DNA of 64,000 nucleotides. Source: Acidobacteriota bacterium (GTDB taxonomy: Bacteria > Acidobacteriota > Terriglobia > Bryobacterales > Bryobacteraceae). The stretch lies in the NCBI GenBank assembly GCA_025353165.1, contig JANXRE010000171.1:46683-110682 (forward strand), in the 5' to 3' direction. The first letter of the stretch is position 1; every line of letters starts with the position of its first letter. Position numbers and translations under genes: made by a program. Shown in pieces: positions 9,551 to 18,120 of the stretch. The notes under the pieces were generated by a model, which was not told the origin of the DNA, did no database searches, and saw only the letters and a program-made list of their open reading frames with translations.

Positions 9551-10150
9551 ATGGATATCTTTAATACCCACACCGGTTGGATCGAAGTCGTATGCGGCCC
9601 TATGTTCTCCGGCAAGAGCGAGGAGTTGATCCGGCGGCTCAGGCGGGCCATGATCGCCCGCAAGCGCGTGCAGGTCTTCAAGCCCGCCATCGACAACCGC
9701 TACTCCGACGACGAGATCGTGTCCCACGGCGACATCCGGATGAAATCCGAAACGGTCGCCTCGGCTAAGGGAATCCTCGAGAAGCTGGACTGGCGCACCC
9801 AGGTGGTGGGCGTCGACGAAGCGGCGTTCATGGGCGTGGAATTGATCGGTATCGCCCAGCAGCTTGCGGATTCCGGCAAGCAGGTGATTATCGCGGGCCT
9901 CGACACGGATTACCTGGGCAGGCCCTTTCCGCCGATGCCGGACCTGCTGGCCTTGGCCGAATTGATTACCAAAACTCTGGCCATTTGCGTGTGCTGCGGA
10001 AACCCGGCAAAGCACACGCAACGTCTAATTAAGTCGGATGACCTGATTGTGGTTGGCACCTCAGGTCTGTACGAGGCCCGCTGCAGGCGGTGTTTCGAGC
10101 CGGGCGTTCCCAAGCAGGAGTATCTGGATTTCGCGCGTCCACGAATGTGA
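9551..10150 (+). CDS. tdk: Thymidine kinase (type II)
   Basis: 199 residues from the ATG at 9551, which gives the usual family N-terminus (GWIEVVCGPMFSGKSEEL). An in-frame ATG at 9518 would add 11 unlike residues. The P-loop is GPMFSGKS, the Walker-B-like/catalytic segment is VGVDEAAFM, and a structural zinc site is formed by ICVCCGNP and ARCRRC near the C-terminus. It phosphorylates thymidine to dTMP in the salvage pathway, in the cytoplasm. It is divergent from the methyltransferase gene, with only 44 bases between starts. Length is normal for bacterial Tdk. Confidence 0.95.
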   Translation: MDIFNTHTGWIEVVCGPMFSGKSEELIRRLRRAMIARKRVQVFKPAIDNRYSDDEIVSHGDIRMKSETVASAKGILEKLDWRTQVVGVDEAAFMGVELIGIAQQLADSGKQVIIAGLDTDYLGRPFPPMPDLLALAELITKTLAICVCCGNPAKHTQRLIKSDDLIVVGTSGLYEARCRRCFEPGVPKQEYLDFARPRM

Positions 10151-10209
10151 GCTCGGATTCCGATATAACATCGATAGAGCACCCTAGTGCCTTTAAGGAG
10201 ACCTACGGC

Positions 10210-11088
10210 ATGAGCGAACCAAATCAGCCGGCTTACGTAATAGCGCCCGAGAGCGGCCCGGGGTGGAAGATCCCTGTGTTGTTCGTTCTCGTGATTCTAC
10301 TGATTGCGGGCAACGCATATCAGTTCTACAAGATCAACAATGTCGAGAAGGACCTGGGCACGACGCGTGACGCGCTGAGCGGAGAGATCGCCAAACTGCG
10401 CGACACCGAAACGCTGTCGTCCCAGACTCACCGGCGATCGGCCGAGCAGCTGGAAACGGAGCTGACGGTCGCCAAGCGTCAGGCCACCACGGCCGCGGGC
10501 CAGGCCAAGACGGATGCGATCAAGCGCAGCGAGGAGCTCACCGCGCAGCTCGCCAAGGAACAAGCCAAGGCGCAACTGGAAACCAACGCCCAGATCTCGG
10601 CGGTGAAGGACGTGGCGACGACCGCGAATACCAAGGTCGGCGAGGTGAGCACGGAAGTGGGCAACGTCAAAACAGACGTGGCCTCGACCAAATCCGAGCT
10701 TGAGAAAACCATCGCGAATCTGAAGCGGGTAACGGGAGATTTGAGCAGCCAGGGCTCCCTGATTGCGACTAACTCGTCGGAGCTTGGAGCGTTAAGGCAG
10801 CTCGGCGAGCGCAACTACTTCGAGTTCAGCATCCATAAAGCGAAGGACCCGCAGAAGGTCGGCGACATCGCCCTGGTGTTAAAGAAGGTCGATCAGAAAC
10901 ACAACAAATATACGGTGGATGTTTTGGCGGACGACACGCGAGTCGAAAAGAAGGACCGCACCATCAACGAACCGGTTCAGTTCCTAACCTCCAGGTCGAA
11001 GCAGCCCTTCGAGATTGTGGTGAACAAAGTCGGCAAGGATCAGATCTCCGGCTATCTGTCCACTCCGAAGGTTCAGACGGCCCGGTAA
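10210..11088 (+). CDS. Membrane-anchored coiled-coil protein of unknown function
   Basis: 292 residues from the ATG at 10210, which has AAGGAG 9-10 bases upstream; the reading frame extends further back, into tdk, without a better start. A single transmembrane segment at about residues 20-37 (IPVLFVLVILLIAGNAYQF) is followed by a long Ala/Lys/Glu/Thr-rich coiled coil (about 45-200). A C-terminal globular domain follows (NYFEFSIHKAKDPQKVGDIALVLKK), containing a YTVDVLADD strand. The topology suggests the coiled coil lies outside the cytoplasm. I do not recognise the family. It ends just before a convergent hairpin. Confidence 0.8.
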   Translation: MSEPNQPAYVIAPESGPGWKIPVLFVLVILLIAGNAYQFYKINNVEKDLGTTRDALSGEIAKLRDTETLSSQTHRRSAEQLETELTVAKRQATTAAGQAKTDAIKRSEELTAQLAKEQAKAQLETNAQISAVKDVATTANTKVGEVSTEVGNVKTDVASTKSELEKTIANLKRVTGDLSSQGSLIATNSSELGALRQLGERNYFEFSIHKAKDPQKVGDIALVLKKVDQKHNKYTVDVLADDTRVEKKDRTINEPVQFLTSRSKQPFEIVVNKVGKDQISGYLSTPKVQTAR

Positions 11089-11093
11089 TAACC

Positions 11094-11150
11094 GGCTCCC
11101 TTACGGTCGCGGCTCGGAAGCGCTTTCTGAGCCGCGACCGTAAGGAAGCC
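11094..11150. repeat. Dispersed palindromic repeat, family 1, full copy
   Basis: Two 22-base arms (11094-11115 and 11129-11150) are complementary except for one position and enclose a 13-base loop. The core of the right arm is GAGCCGCGACCGTAAGG. It lies between two convergent genes and may act as a bidirectional terminator. Related sequences occur at 14673-14730 and 42621-42643. Confidence 0.8.
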
Positions 11151-11161
11151 ATTTGTCATAT

Positions 11162-12238
11162 TTAGCGAACCGCCCTGTCCGCATCCGCGGCCAAGTTCTG
11201 CATCATTTGAAAGAACGCCGGCGACTGGCCTATGAACAGCCCGTCCGCCGTGAGTCCGTTGACGGCCGCCATGGCTGCACCCTTCGTCTCGGTAGGCCGG
11301 AGGATCGAGCACACCGGGAGCCGGGCGTCGAGAAAATGCGTGGGTTCCGGCATGATCAGATTGGTCTGGAACGTCTCGCCGCCAAACGGCGGCGCATTCA
11401 GGTTCGGGAAGACCAGCGACGGATCGCTGGGGTCGATCAACGGCGGCGCATTTCCGGCCTTGTCATGCCACGTCTGGAAGTGCGCCGTTTCGACCGGGCC
11501 GATGCTGAGCAGGATGCGCAGGACTTCCACGCTGCTCACTCTTTGCGCCAGCGACGGGTACAAGCTCATGCCGCCCTGCTCGATGAACCCGAAATGGAAT
11601 CCGGCGGTGCTGGCGATCGCTTGTATGTGAGCGTCCGGCGTGAGGTCGGCATCGGTTCTCGGGATCGCCGGGTGCTGTCCCACGTTCAGGCTCGGGACTG
11701 CTTGGGGAAACACGAAATTGGGATCCAGATCTGGATTGTTCGACCGCGCGCGGTAACGCGTCCACCAACTGGTATCCACGGATAGCTGCATGAGGTTGGT
11801 CAGCCGGCCGACCTGCCGGGCGCCAGTGGCTTGGCTGCTCGGTAATGTGCGGAACTGGTCCAGGTTCACGGGGTCGGCGCCCTTCGAGACCAGGTAGGCG
11901 TTGATGAACCGGAAATGGGTCAGCTCATCCTCGGCGTTGTCATGAATGTACTGCGGCATGTCGCCGTCCAGAACCTGGAGCTTCGCGATGTACGCGGGGC
12001 TGCCGCCGGCAATGCCGGGCACTTCGCCGTCTTGGACGCCCCCAAGTTCGTTGTACTGGACCCACAAATCGCTTTCGATGATTTCGGCCGCGGCCAGAAA
12101 CCTCAGGATTGCCGCATCGCCATGGGAGATGGAGCCATTTGAAGCTCCCGTTAGCAGTCCCGCGGTCCCAGCGGCGACTCCCGCCTTTAGGAAGGAGCGG
12201 CGGTTCGCCGTTTTCTTGAGTCCACTTACTAAGTTCAT
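11162..12238 (-). CDS. Tat-exported ferritin-like domain protein
   Basis: 358 residues. The N-terminus contains a twin-arginine signal (NRRSFLKAGVAAGTAGLL), so the folded protein is probably exported. The body has helices with ferritin-like acidic/His patterns: GDAAILRFLAAAEIIESDLW and DNAEDELTHFRFINAYL, the second carrying the ExxH of a di-metal carboxylate site. This matches the exported ferritin-like (Rds1/desiccation-related) family, whose biochemical role is poorly known. The start is the ATG at 12238. It is the last gene of a minus-strand run and ends beside a convergent hairpin. Confidence 0.82.
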   Translation of the reverse strand: MNLVSGLKKTANRRSFLKAGVAAGTAGLLTGASNGSISHGDAAILRFLAAAEIIESDLWVQYNELGGVQDGEVPGIAGGSPAYIAKLQVLDGDMPQYIHDNAEDELTHFRFINAYLVSKGADPVNLDQFRTLPSSQATGARQVGRLTNLMQLSVDTSWWTRYRARSNNPDLDPNFVFPQAVPSLNVGQHPAIPRTDADLTPDAHIQAIASTAGFHFGFIEQGGMSLYPSLAQRVSSVEVLRILLSIGPVETAHFQTWHDKAGNAPPLIDPSDPSLVFPNLNAPPFGGETFQTNLIMPEPTHFLDARLPVCSILRPTETKGAAMAAVNGLTADGLFIGQSPAFFQMMQNLAADADRAVR

Positions 12239-12310
12239 GCAAGGATGGTACCTTTGGCGGCGCGAGGCAACTGCAGTGAAATTGTAAATTCGACGTAAAA
12301 GAGTTAGTAA

Positions 12311-13105
12311 CTATTCCAATGGCATTACAGAGACAAAAACCTTCTGGGAATTTCGGATCTCCACCTTCACTTTGTCGCCCAGAGAGAGATTGCCGAACAA
12401 GGTAACCGTGTAGCTCTTGCGAACGGTCTCGAAAATTCGAGGCCCGGGCTGGCCCACCGCATTCTTCCGAAAATCGTTCAAGCTGAAGATCGCGCCGCCT
12501 GTTTCGCGAGCCAGCGTTTCGAACATGCCCCTCTCCGCCCCGGTCATATAGATCGGATAGATCGACACGCCGTTTCTCCGCGCGATCCGGATGACGTCGC
12601 GTTCCGTTTCGCGGCTGCCGCCGTCATATCCGGTGGTGAGCAGCAGGACGACGCGCCGGTACACGGCATTGTCGAACGCTTCCCGGATGGCGGCCGAGAG
12701 GGCGTCGAGCACTCTCGGCGTGTTCCCGAACTTGACGGTGGAGACCGCCCTCGAAAGCAGCTCCTTGCTGGACGTGAAATCCTGCACGAGCTCGGCCGAG
12801 GAGTGATAGCCGACGACAGCCATCTGATCCTTGTCCTGAAGCTGTGCGATGAGGCTGGCGGCGAACGGCTGGACCGCGGGACCCGCGAGGCTGGTGTCGA
12901 GCAGCAGCATCAGATCCAGCGGTCCGGCCGGCGTCATCTCAACCGACTCGACCGCGCGCGGCGTCTTGTCGTCGAGGATGGTGAAGTCCTCGGCCTTCAG
13001 CCCATCGACGAAGCGCCCGGTCCGCCGCTCAACCACTGACACCGAGAGCTTGGTGGCGCCGAACGACACCGAGGCAAGACAAACGAGAGCCAGCGCGAAA
13101 CGCAT
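12311..13105 (-). CDS. VWFA-related secreted protein of the acidobacterial type
   Basis: 264 residues from the ATG at 13105, preceded by GGGGAT; an ATG 12 bases upstream is in frame but further from this site. Signal peptide MRFALALVCLASVSFG, then a short beta domain (LSVSVVERRTGRFVDGLKAEDF) typical of the acidobacterial VWFA-related family. The von Willebrand A domain follows, with the metal-site strand LDLMLLLDTSLAG (DxS followed by LAG rather than the full DxSxS) and LTTGYDGGSRETE. The C-terminus is a short beta segment. Likely extracytoplasmic protein binding. The gene starts 17 bases after the true end of the hicA remnant. Confidence 0.82.
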   Translation of the reverse strand: MRFALALVCLASVSFGATKLSVSVVERRTGRFVDGLKAEDFTILDDKTPRAVESVEMTPAGPLDLMLLLDTSLAGPAVQPFAASLIAQLQDKDQMAVVGYHSSAELVQDFTSSKELLSRAVSTVKFGNTPRVLDALSAAIREAFDNAVYRRVVLLLTTGYDGGSRETERDVIRIARRNGVSIYPIYMTGAERGMFETLARETGGAIFSLNDFRKNAVGQPGPRIFETVRKSYTVTLFGNLSLGDKVKVEIRNSQKVFVSVMPLE

Positions 13106-13121
13106 TGCGATCCCCATGGCA

Positions 13122-13345
13122 TCACAAGAATCTTTGCAGGTCCTCTTCGTTTAATCCGCAATCCCGCAGAATTTTGCGCATTAATCCCAGCCCGATCGTC
13201 TCGCCGGAGTGAACCGGACGACTGCCACACGACCGTCTTGGTGGCGCAGAAAGTGGTGACTGCCCCGCACTCGAATCTCTCTGAACCCAGCGCGACCAAG
13301 CGCTGAAACTAGGGCCTTTCCGGTGATCCGCGGCACCTCGCTCAT
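13122..13345 (-). pseudogene. hicA: HicA-family mRNA interferase toxin gene, broken by a one-base deletion
   Basis: The start ATG at 13345 overlaps the hicB stop (ATGA). The N-terminal part reads MSEVPRITGKALVSALGRAG and contains the catalytic GSHHFLRH. Near 13216 one C is missing (CCGG where CCCGG restores the frame). The encoded frame therefore ends with an unrelated RFTPARRSGWD tail. In the next frame the expected HicA end is intact: VHSGETIGLGLMRKILRDCG, then LNEEDLQRFL and a stop at 13122. Restoring the base gives about 74 residues, the family length. HicA cleaves mRNA and is neutralised by HicB. Either the toxin is inactivated or this is a homopolymer sequence error. Confidence 0.8.
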
Positions 13346-13557
13346 GCGGCCACGGTCACGCGCTGGATGCCTATGAATTCCAAGTCCGAGGTAGGGTCTC
13401 CTTCCACCTCCAGGCATAGCTCGATCGCCTCACGGATCCGCTCCATTACCGTATCAAGCGATCGAGCCTGCGTGTGACAACCGCGCAACTGCGGCGCGGT
13501 GGCGACATAGTATCCGTCACCGTCACGCTCAATGATTACGTCGAATTGGCGTTGCAT
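13342..13557 (-). CDS. hicB: HicB-family antitoxin (short form)
   Basis: 71 residues from the ATG at 13557 (MQRQFDVIIERDGDGYYVAT). An in-frame ATG 27 bases upstream gives a KKRRG extension and is less likely. The sequence shows the HicB/UPF0150 fold signature: GDGYYVATAPQLRGCHTQ followed by a helix (SLDTVMERIREAIELCLE). No C-terminal DNA-binding domain is present, so this is the short type. It binds and blocks HicA and often autorepresses. The gene is 13 bases after the preceding propeller gene and its stop overlaps hicA, so the pair is embedded in a longer operon. Confidence 0.85.
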   Translation of the reverse strand: MQRQFDVIIERDGDGYYVATAPQLRGCHTQARSLDTVMERIREAIELCLEVEGDPTSDLEFIGIQRVTVAA

Positions 13558-13570
13558 GATAACCAGTCCC

Positions 13571-14641
13571 CTACGTTTCTTCAATCAGACGGTCCACGCT
13601 CACACTATACACCGCCGGTTTGCCGTGCTGATCGCTGACGAAGAACACTCGCTGGCTGTTCGGCGAAAGGACTGGCGAGACCATCAGCGGATCGCTCGCG
13701 CGGTGCTCGCAAATTGTCAATTCCCGTTTCACCGACCGCAGCAGCAACAGCACATGCGGCGTCGCCTTGCTCCCGCTGGCGCCCACAAACACCGACGCGT
13801 CCGAATTCGCGCGGAACTGAACGAATCGAGTGGTCGCCGCAACCAGCTTGTCCTCGTTGGTGTCCGGAGTGAACTCGCGAATTTCGTTTCTGGCCGATGC
13901 AATGGATAAATAGAATATGGTACGGCCATCCGGCGACCATTGCGGCGTGGCCACGTTCTCGGCCCCGAGCCGCAGCCTGTAATTCCGGACCCCGTCGTAG
14001 TTCGCGAGATAGAGCGACTCGGCGCCGCGCCGGTACAGTATCGACGCGCGAAGCAAACGGTGAACGGGCTCGCCAAGAACCTCCTCGGTCTCCGCCAGGC
14101 GCCGCGGCTCTCCGCTGCCGATGGGAATCAGCGCAAGCCTATTCCGCTTCTCCGCCGCCTCGATTACGGCCGCGTGCGTTCCGTCTTCCGAAACGCTCGC
14201 CGCCAGGATGTCGCCACTCGCGCTGTACAACTCGCGCTGCTTCAGACTGCCCGTGGAGAGCAAACGCAGCGACTGCCCATCCGCGTACACCAGACCGCGA
14301 TCGCCGGGAAGCAGGTCGAGAGTCGAGGGCTGAATCCGCTCCCCGCTCGTGAGCCGCTTCGTCTCGCCGGACCGGAGATCGGCGCGATAGATATCCATCT
14401 TGCCTTCCCGGTCGCAACAGAAATACAGGAACGATTTCCCCGCGAGGGAGCGATTGTAATAGGCGGTGAGACGCGAAGTGTATTCCGGCGAGGTCAGCCG
14501 TAGGACGGTGAACTCCGTCAGCGGATCGTTGTACCGCCGGGCGTCGGAACGGTACACCGGGAATTTCGACGGATCGGAGGCAAAACAAGCTCCGGCGCCG
14601 GCGAGGAGAACCACACGTCGGCTTAGCACTGATAATTCCAT
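13571..14641 (-). CDS. TolB/oligogalacturonate-lyase-like beta-propeller protein
   Basis: 356 residues from the ATG at 14641 (MELSVLSRRVVLLAGAGACF). This gives a signal with a paired arginine, possibly Tat; a longer start at 14713 would translate the dispersed repeat and is rejected. The body has repeated WD40/PD40-type blades: MDIYRADLRSGETKRLTSGE, SPDGRTIFYLSIASARNEI and SPNSQRVFFVSDQHGKPAVY. Blades of this kind occur in TolB and in oligogalacturonate lyases. The catalytic His cluster of the lyases cannot be confirmed, so I give no enzymatic function. It sits upstream of hicBA in the same direction. Confidence 0.75.
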   Translation of the reverse strand: MELSVLSRRVVLLAGAGACFASDPSKFPVYRSDARRYNDPLTEFTVLRLTSPEYTSRLTAYYNRSLAGKSFLYFCCDREGKMDIYRADLRSGETKRLTSGERIQPSTLDLLPGDRGLVYADGQSLRLLSTGSLKQRELYSASGDILAASVSEDGTHAAVIEAAEKRNRLALIPIGSGEPRRLAETEEVLGEPVHRLLRASILYRRGAESLYLANYDGVRNYRLRLGAENVATPQWSPDGRTIFYLSIASARNEIREFTPDTNEDKLVAATTRFVQFRANSDASVFVGASGSKATPHVLLLLRSVKRELTICEHRASDPLMVSPVLSPNSQRVFFVSDQHGKPAVYSVSVDRLIEET

Positions 14642-14672
14642 TGAAACACGGACCGCGCAAACCGAAGGCACC

Positions 14673-14730
14673 GCTTGCTTACGCGCGCGGCTCGGAAGCT
14701 CCTTCTGAGCCACGACCGTGAGGGAGTGGC
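14673..14730. repeat. Dispersed palindromic repeat, family 1, diverged copy
   Basis: This stretch has the arrangement of the copy at 11094-11150: a left arm containing GCGCGGCTCGGAAG, a CTCCTTCT loop, and a right arm GAGCCACGACCGTGAGGG. The left arm has diverged, so the hairpin is imperfect. It lies between the DUF3500 gene and the beta-propeller gene. Confidence 0.7.
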
Positions 14731-14732
14731 CG

Positions 14733-15776
14733 TCAGTGCGCGGCGTGATGGCTCGAATCGTAGTGCTGCTTCAACAGGTCCAGCCCGAAGTCGTTTTCAT
14801 AGTCGCGCCAGACGGAGTGGATGTGATTGGCTTCGTTCTGCGTATTATCGTATTCGATCAGGAACGAAGGCGCCTGAATGCGGTAGTAGTGGGGACCGCC
14901 CTTTTGCTCGACGCCCGCCCAGGCGAAATACAGCTTGTCCTCTTCCTTGCGGACCTGCTCCGCGCGAGCGTCGGCGACCTGGTCCGGCACGTCGTGGACG
15001 TATTCGGCCACCAGCGCATCCAGCAATTCGCGCTGCTTCTTGGTCATCTTTGCGATGGACAGGCCGCTGGGCTGGCCGCTCAGCGCGGCTTTGCGGGACG
15101 CGGCCGTGAGGACATCCGGATAGGCGGTCGCATCGACTATCGCAACCTTTTTTTGCTCGGGAGTCAACGCCACAAGCAGATCGCGGCCGAGGTCTTCCTC
15201 GCGCCCCAGCACGCGCAGCCCTTTGCGCGGCCCTTGCCGGACCTCGGCGGGATTCGTCCCGAAGAACGTCGGGCCCGCGGCGACTACCCCGTTGGCGATG
15301 GTGAAGTTCAGCGAGACGTGGTGGCCTTCCACCTTCATCGCCCACATTCCCTTCTCCGCCGGCTCGCCGAAAATACTGAAGTAATACTTCTCGGGATTGC
15401 GCCGCTCGCCGCTATCGTTTTCCATGATCCGCAGCACATCCTCCAGGCTCATGATGCTGGTCGCCTTGATGTACCCGGACTGGCTAAGGCTGGAAGCCAG
15501 CAGCGCCTGAGCGAGATGCCGTTGCGGCGGCGTCATCTCGCGCAGCGGCAGCCCCTTGCGCTCGCGCGGGATGTAATGCCAGTCGAAGCGCTCGTTGTCC
15601 TCGAATTTGAACACGGCGCGCGCTTTCTGTTCCGGGGTCAGGGATGCCAGGAAATGCTGAGCCGCCTCGCTCATGACGGACGCGGCGTGAATGCGGTAAT
15701 ACGCGGAGGTCAGAAGAAGGATGCCCATGCCGCCGGCAATCAGCCTCGCCCTGTTGGGGGTCAAAACGCTACTCAT
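14733..15776 (-). CDS. DUF3500 family secreted protein
   Basis: 347 residues with an N-terminal hydrophobic segment (RLIAGGMGILLLTSAYYRI) that serves as a signal or anchor. The rest matches DUF3500: FLASLTPEQKARAVFKFED, WHYIPRERKGLPL, GMWAMKVEGHHVSLNF and a C-terminal NDFGLDLLKQHYDSSHH. Members are often found in acidobacteria and planctomycetes and have no established activity; conserved His and Asp residues suggest metal binding (inference). It begins 20 bases after the M23 peptidase stop and is probably in the same transcript. Confidence 0.88.
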   Translation of the reverse strand: MSSVLTPNRARLIAGGMGILLLTSAYYRIHAASVMSEAAQHFLASLTPEQKARAVFKFEDNERFDWHYIPRERKGLPLREMTPPQRHLAQALLASSLSQSGYIKATSIMSLEDVLRIMENDSGERRNPEKYYFSIFGEPAEKGMWAMKVEGHHVSLNFTIANGVVAAGPTFFGTNPAEVRQGPRKGLRVLGREEDLGRDLLVALTPEQKKVAIVDATAYPDVLTAASRKAALSGQPSGLSIAKMTKKQRELLDALVAEYVHDVPDQVADARAEQVRKEEDKLYFAWAGVEQKGGPHYYRIQAPSFLIEYDNTQNEANHIHSVWRDYENDFGLDLLKQHYDSSHHAAH

Positions 15777-15796
15777 TGGAGACTTAATATATCACG

Positions 15797-16681
15797 TCAG
15801 AACGGCAGCTCGTGTTGCGCGGGCATGGCTGTCGCCACCTCCTTCAGATAGCGCGACGGGTTGATCGGATTTCCATCCTGACGAACTTCATAATGCAGAT
15901 GGGGTGAAGTGACGCGTCCCGTTCCTCCAGAGAGGCCTAGAATCTCGCCGCGCCGGATTTCCTGGCCGGGAATCACTTCCAGCTGGGAGAGATGCGCATA
16001 CCACGTCTGAATGTCATGCCCGTGATCGATGATGACGAGTTTGCCGTAGTGGCCGCTCCATTCGGCGCGCACCACAATGCCGTCGGCGGTCGCGTGGACC
16101 TGCGTGCCGGTAATCGCCGACAAATCGATGCCCGTATGCATTGCGCCTTCGCCCGAGAATGGGTCGGTGCGGCTGCCGAACACGCTCATTAACCGGCCTT
16201 GCACGGGCCATAGCGAGGGCTGGACGTGATCTTGCCACTGCCGGGGATACGTGCGCTGAATCATCGAGTAGTTCGCGCTTCGCAGGAAGTTGTATTCCTC
16301 CAGGCTCTGCTTGAAAGTGGGAAGCAGCGCCCCTTCCCGGGTGATGTCGGAGGGACCTTCGAGCGCTTGCTTGATGCCGTAGGCCAGCGACACTTCATTG
16401 GCCAGGACCTGGAGCGACGCCAACTGGTGGTCCTTCTCATCCTTCTCGCGGCGCAGCGCATCGTACCGCACTCGAAGCATGCCCACTTCCTGCCGCAACG
16501 TATTGTAATTCGAGACCTTCAGGGTCATCCGGAGGTAACTCGAAATCATGCCGAACATCGCCATCGAACTGAAGAGGATGAGACCGAGGACCGCGTACAG
16601 GTATTTATGCGGAATCTGGATTCTTCGCAGGCGGCCGTGTAATGAGTGGGCTAGAACTAAAACGAAGTATTGCTGTCGCAT
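15797..16681 (-). CDS. Membrane-anchored M23 (LytM-type) peptidase
   Basis: 294 residues. One transmembrane segment at about 29-49 (AVLGLILFSSMAMFGMISSY) is followed by a coiled coil (about 55-105) and a C-terminal M23 domain. The zinc motifs are MHTGIDLS (HxxxD) and SPHLHYEV (HxH). The layout matches periplasmic cell-wall endopeptidases or their activators, anchored in the inner membrane. The zinc ligands are intact, so the enzyme is predicted active on peptidoglycan cross-bridges. A strong promoter candidate lies 110 bases upstream of the start. Confidence 0.92.
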   Translation of the reverse strand: MRQQYFVLVLAHSLHGRLRRIQIPHKYLYAVLGLILFSSMAMFGMISSYLRMTLKVSNYNTLRQEVGMLRVRYDALRREKDEKDHQLASLQVLANEVSLAYGIKQALEGPSDITREGALLPTFKQSLEEYNFLRSANYSMIQRTYPRQWQDHVQPSLWPVQGRLMSVFGSRTDPFSGEGAMHTGIDLSAITGTQVHATADGIVVRAEWSGHYGKLVIIDHGHDIQTWYAHLSQLEVIPGQEIRRGEILGLSGGTGRVTSPHLHYEVRQDGNPINPSRYLKEVATAMPAQHELPF

Positions 16682-16790
16682 TCAGGATCTCCATAGCTTG
16701 ATTTGGCGCAGACCGGAAGACGTTCAAGTCCGTTCTTCCGACCGTAGGCCGGAGAGTACCACGCGTATGACAAAACGTTAACAAACCGTC

Positions 16791-16819
16791 AGGATATCGC
16801 GGTGGGATGGCGGTGTCAA
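16791..16819 (-). promoter_or_regulatory. Sigma70-type promoter for the M23 peptidase gene
   Basis: On the minus strand, TTGACA (16814-16819) is separated by exactly 17 bases from TATCCT (16791-16796). The -35 is a perfect consensus and the -10 matches at four of six positions. It points toward the M23 gene starting at 16681, giving a leader of about 100 nucleotides. Confidence 0.6.
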
Positions 16820-16824
16820 GTAAA

Positions 16825-16839
16825 GAAACGTGTCGTTTC
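16825..16839. promoter_or_regulatory. Small inverted repeat just upstream of the M23 promoter (operator candidate)
   Basis: GAAACG, 3 bases, CGTTTC is a perfect 6-bp palindrome placed 5 bases upstream of the -35 element. Its position suits an activator or repressor site. The rest of 16682-17061 contains no gene I can support. Confidence 0.35.
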
Positions 16840-17061
16840 GTTATATGCCTTACAAACTAAAAGAGTGGACCCGGCCGTACTTAAAAAGATGCTTCGCGAG
16901 ACCGCCAAGGCTCCGGAGAAAACCTAGCGGCTACGGAGCCAACTCGTACGCCATACCCGGGCTCTGCGCGTCAGCCGAATAGTTTGTGATGCCGAAGAAC
17001 GCGCCACTTAAACGCGTTAGGCCGGCATAGGGATGCGACTCATTCACAACTCCTTCTCGGT

Positions 17062-18120
17062 TCACCGTACCTGGAATAGGCCGGCGAGAATCTTCGCCGA
17101 CGGCGTACCGGCAGCTTCGATCGCCGCGGCGTAAATGCCGTCCGGTCCGGCGGCAATGGCAGGAGAGACCAGTCCGCCACCCGGACGGCTGACGGCCGCC
17201 ATCGTCCAGTGCCATACATCCCCGTCGGCATGGCCGACAGCCGCCAGGTACCCGCTGGCCGTCGTCGCCAGGATATAGGCTCGGCTTTCGGAAATGTCGG
17301 CATCGAATTCGAAAAGGGGCGTATCGCCGATGGGCTGCAGGACAGGCCCAACTGCTTCCAGGGCCGCGTTCAAGCGGATCGCCCGTAGCATTCCCGGCTG
17401 AAAGCTCTCCCCGCGCCCGTCCTTGCGTTCCGAGATCCTGCCGGCCGAGTCGGGACGCACCGCCTCGGGAGTTCGTTCCTTCACGAACGCCAGGAATCCC
17501 GCTGTATGCTTCACAACCAGAACTTCGACGGGCGAGTGGATTCGAGCGAGCTTCAAGACGCGGTCATGCACCTCGCGACCGTCGTCGCGCGTCGCGAACA
17601 CCACGGCCGCCGGGCCATCCTCCCCCTCGGTAATGGCCGTAATTCCGACGCTGCCCCCCCGGTGATTCCGGATGAACCGCGGGCTTTGGTATATCCCCGA
17701 GGGATGGCTGGCCGTCAGGACGACCTCGGCACCACCGCGGCCCCGAAATGCCAACGGACATGTCGCGCTGAGGGGCTCGGTCCAAACCCAGACCGTAGCG
17801 TCCGGCTGTGCCGCCTCGAGGTCCCAGAAGGGCATTCCGAAAGGCGAACGCAGCTCCACTCCCGCTGCCGGGGTGCCCACTTCCGACCCGTTCAACGGAG
17901 CCATCGTCGCCAGCGGCATGTGATCCTCCCCGCGCGTCAGACTCGCCAGCACCAGATGCGCACCGGATTTCGCCAGCCGAATTGAGAGAATGCCGGATGC
18001 GTCCTGCACACGCATCGGGGCCAGGTCCAGGTTCAATCGATCTTCCATCATCGCTCTTTTCGGGCAACCGGCAAACGTCAGGAGCACGCCGAACATGCCA
18101 ATGTGCCAGCCTAGGTTCAC
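17062..18120 (-). CDS. Lipoprotein of unknown function (effector-module partner candidate)
   Basis: 352 residues. The N-terminus MNLGWHIGMFGVLLTFAGC ends in a lipobox-like LLTFAGC, so membrane anchoring through Cys19 is likely. The body is beta-rich with repeated segments (GILSIRLAKSGAHLVLASL, ESRAYILATTASGYLAAVGH, GGGLVSPAIAAGPDGIYAAA) suggesting a propeller. The start overlaps the stop of the transglutaminase-like gene (ATGA). A periplasm-facing lipoprotein coupled to a possible cell-wall-targeted effector could be an immunity or accessory protein; that is inference from position only. Confidence 0.7.
   Translation of the reverse strand: MNLGWHIGMFGVLLTFAGCPKRAMMEDRLNLDLAPMRVQDASGILSIRLAKSGAHLVLASLTRGEDHMPLATMAPLNGSEVGTPAAGVELRSPFGMPFWDLEAAQPDATVWVWTEPLSATCPLAFRGRGGAEVVLTASHPSGIYQSPRFIRNHRGGSVGITAITEGEDGPAAVVFATRDDGREVHDRVLKLARIHSPVEVLVVKHTAGFLAFVKERTPEAVRPDSAGRISERKDGRGESFQPGMLRAIRLNAALEAVGPVLQPIGDTPLFEFDADISESRAYILATTASGYLAAVGHADGDVWHWTMAAVSRPGGGLVSPAIAAGPDGIYAAAIEAAGTPSAKILAGLFQVR

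Noticed and set aside
16844..16975. Possible 43-codon plus-strand peptide (MPYKLKEWTRPY...)
   Set aside because: No ribosome site, and rare-type composition; not enough to call a gene.
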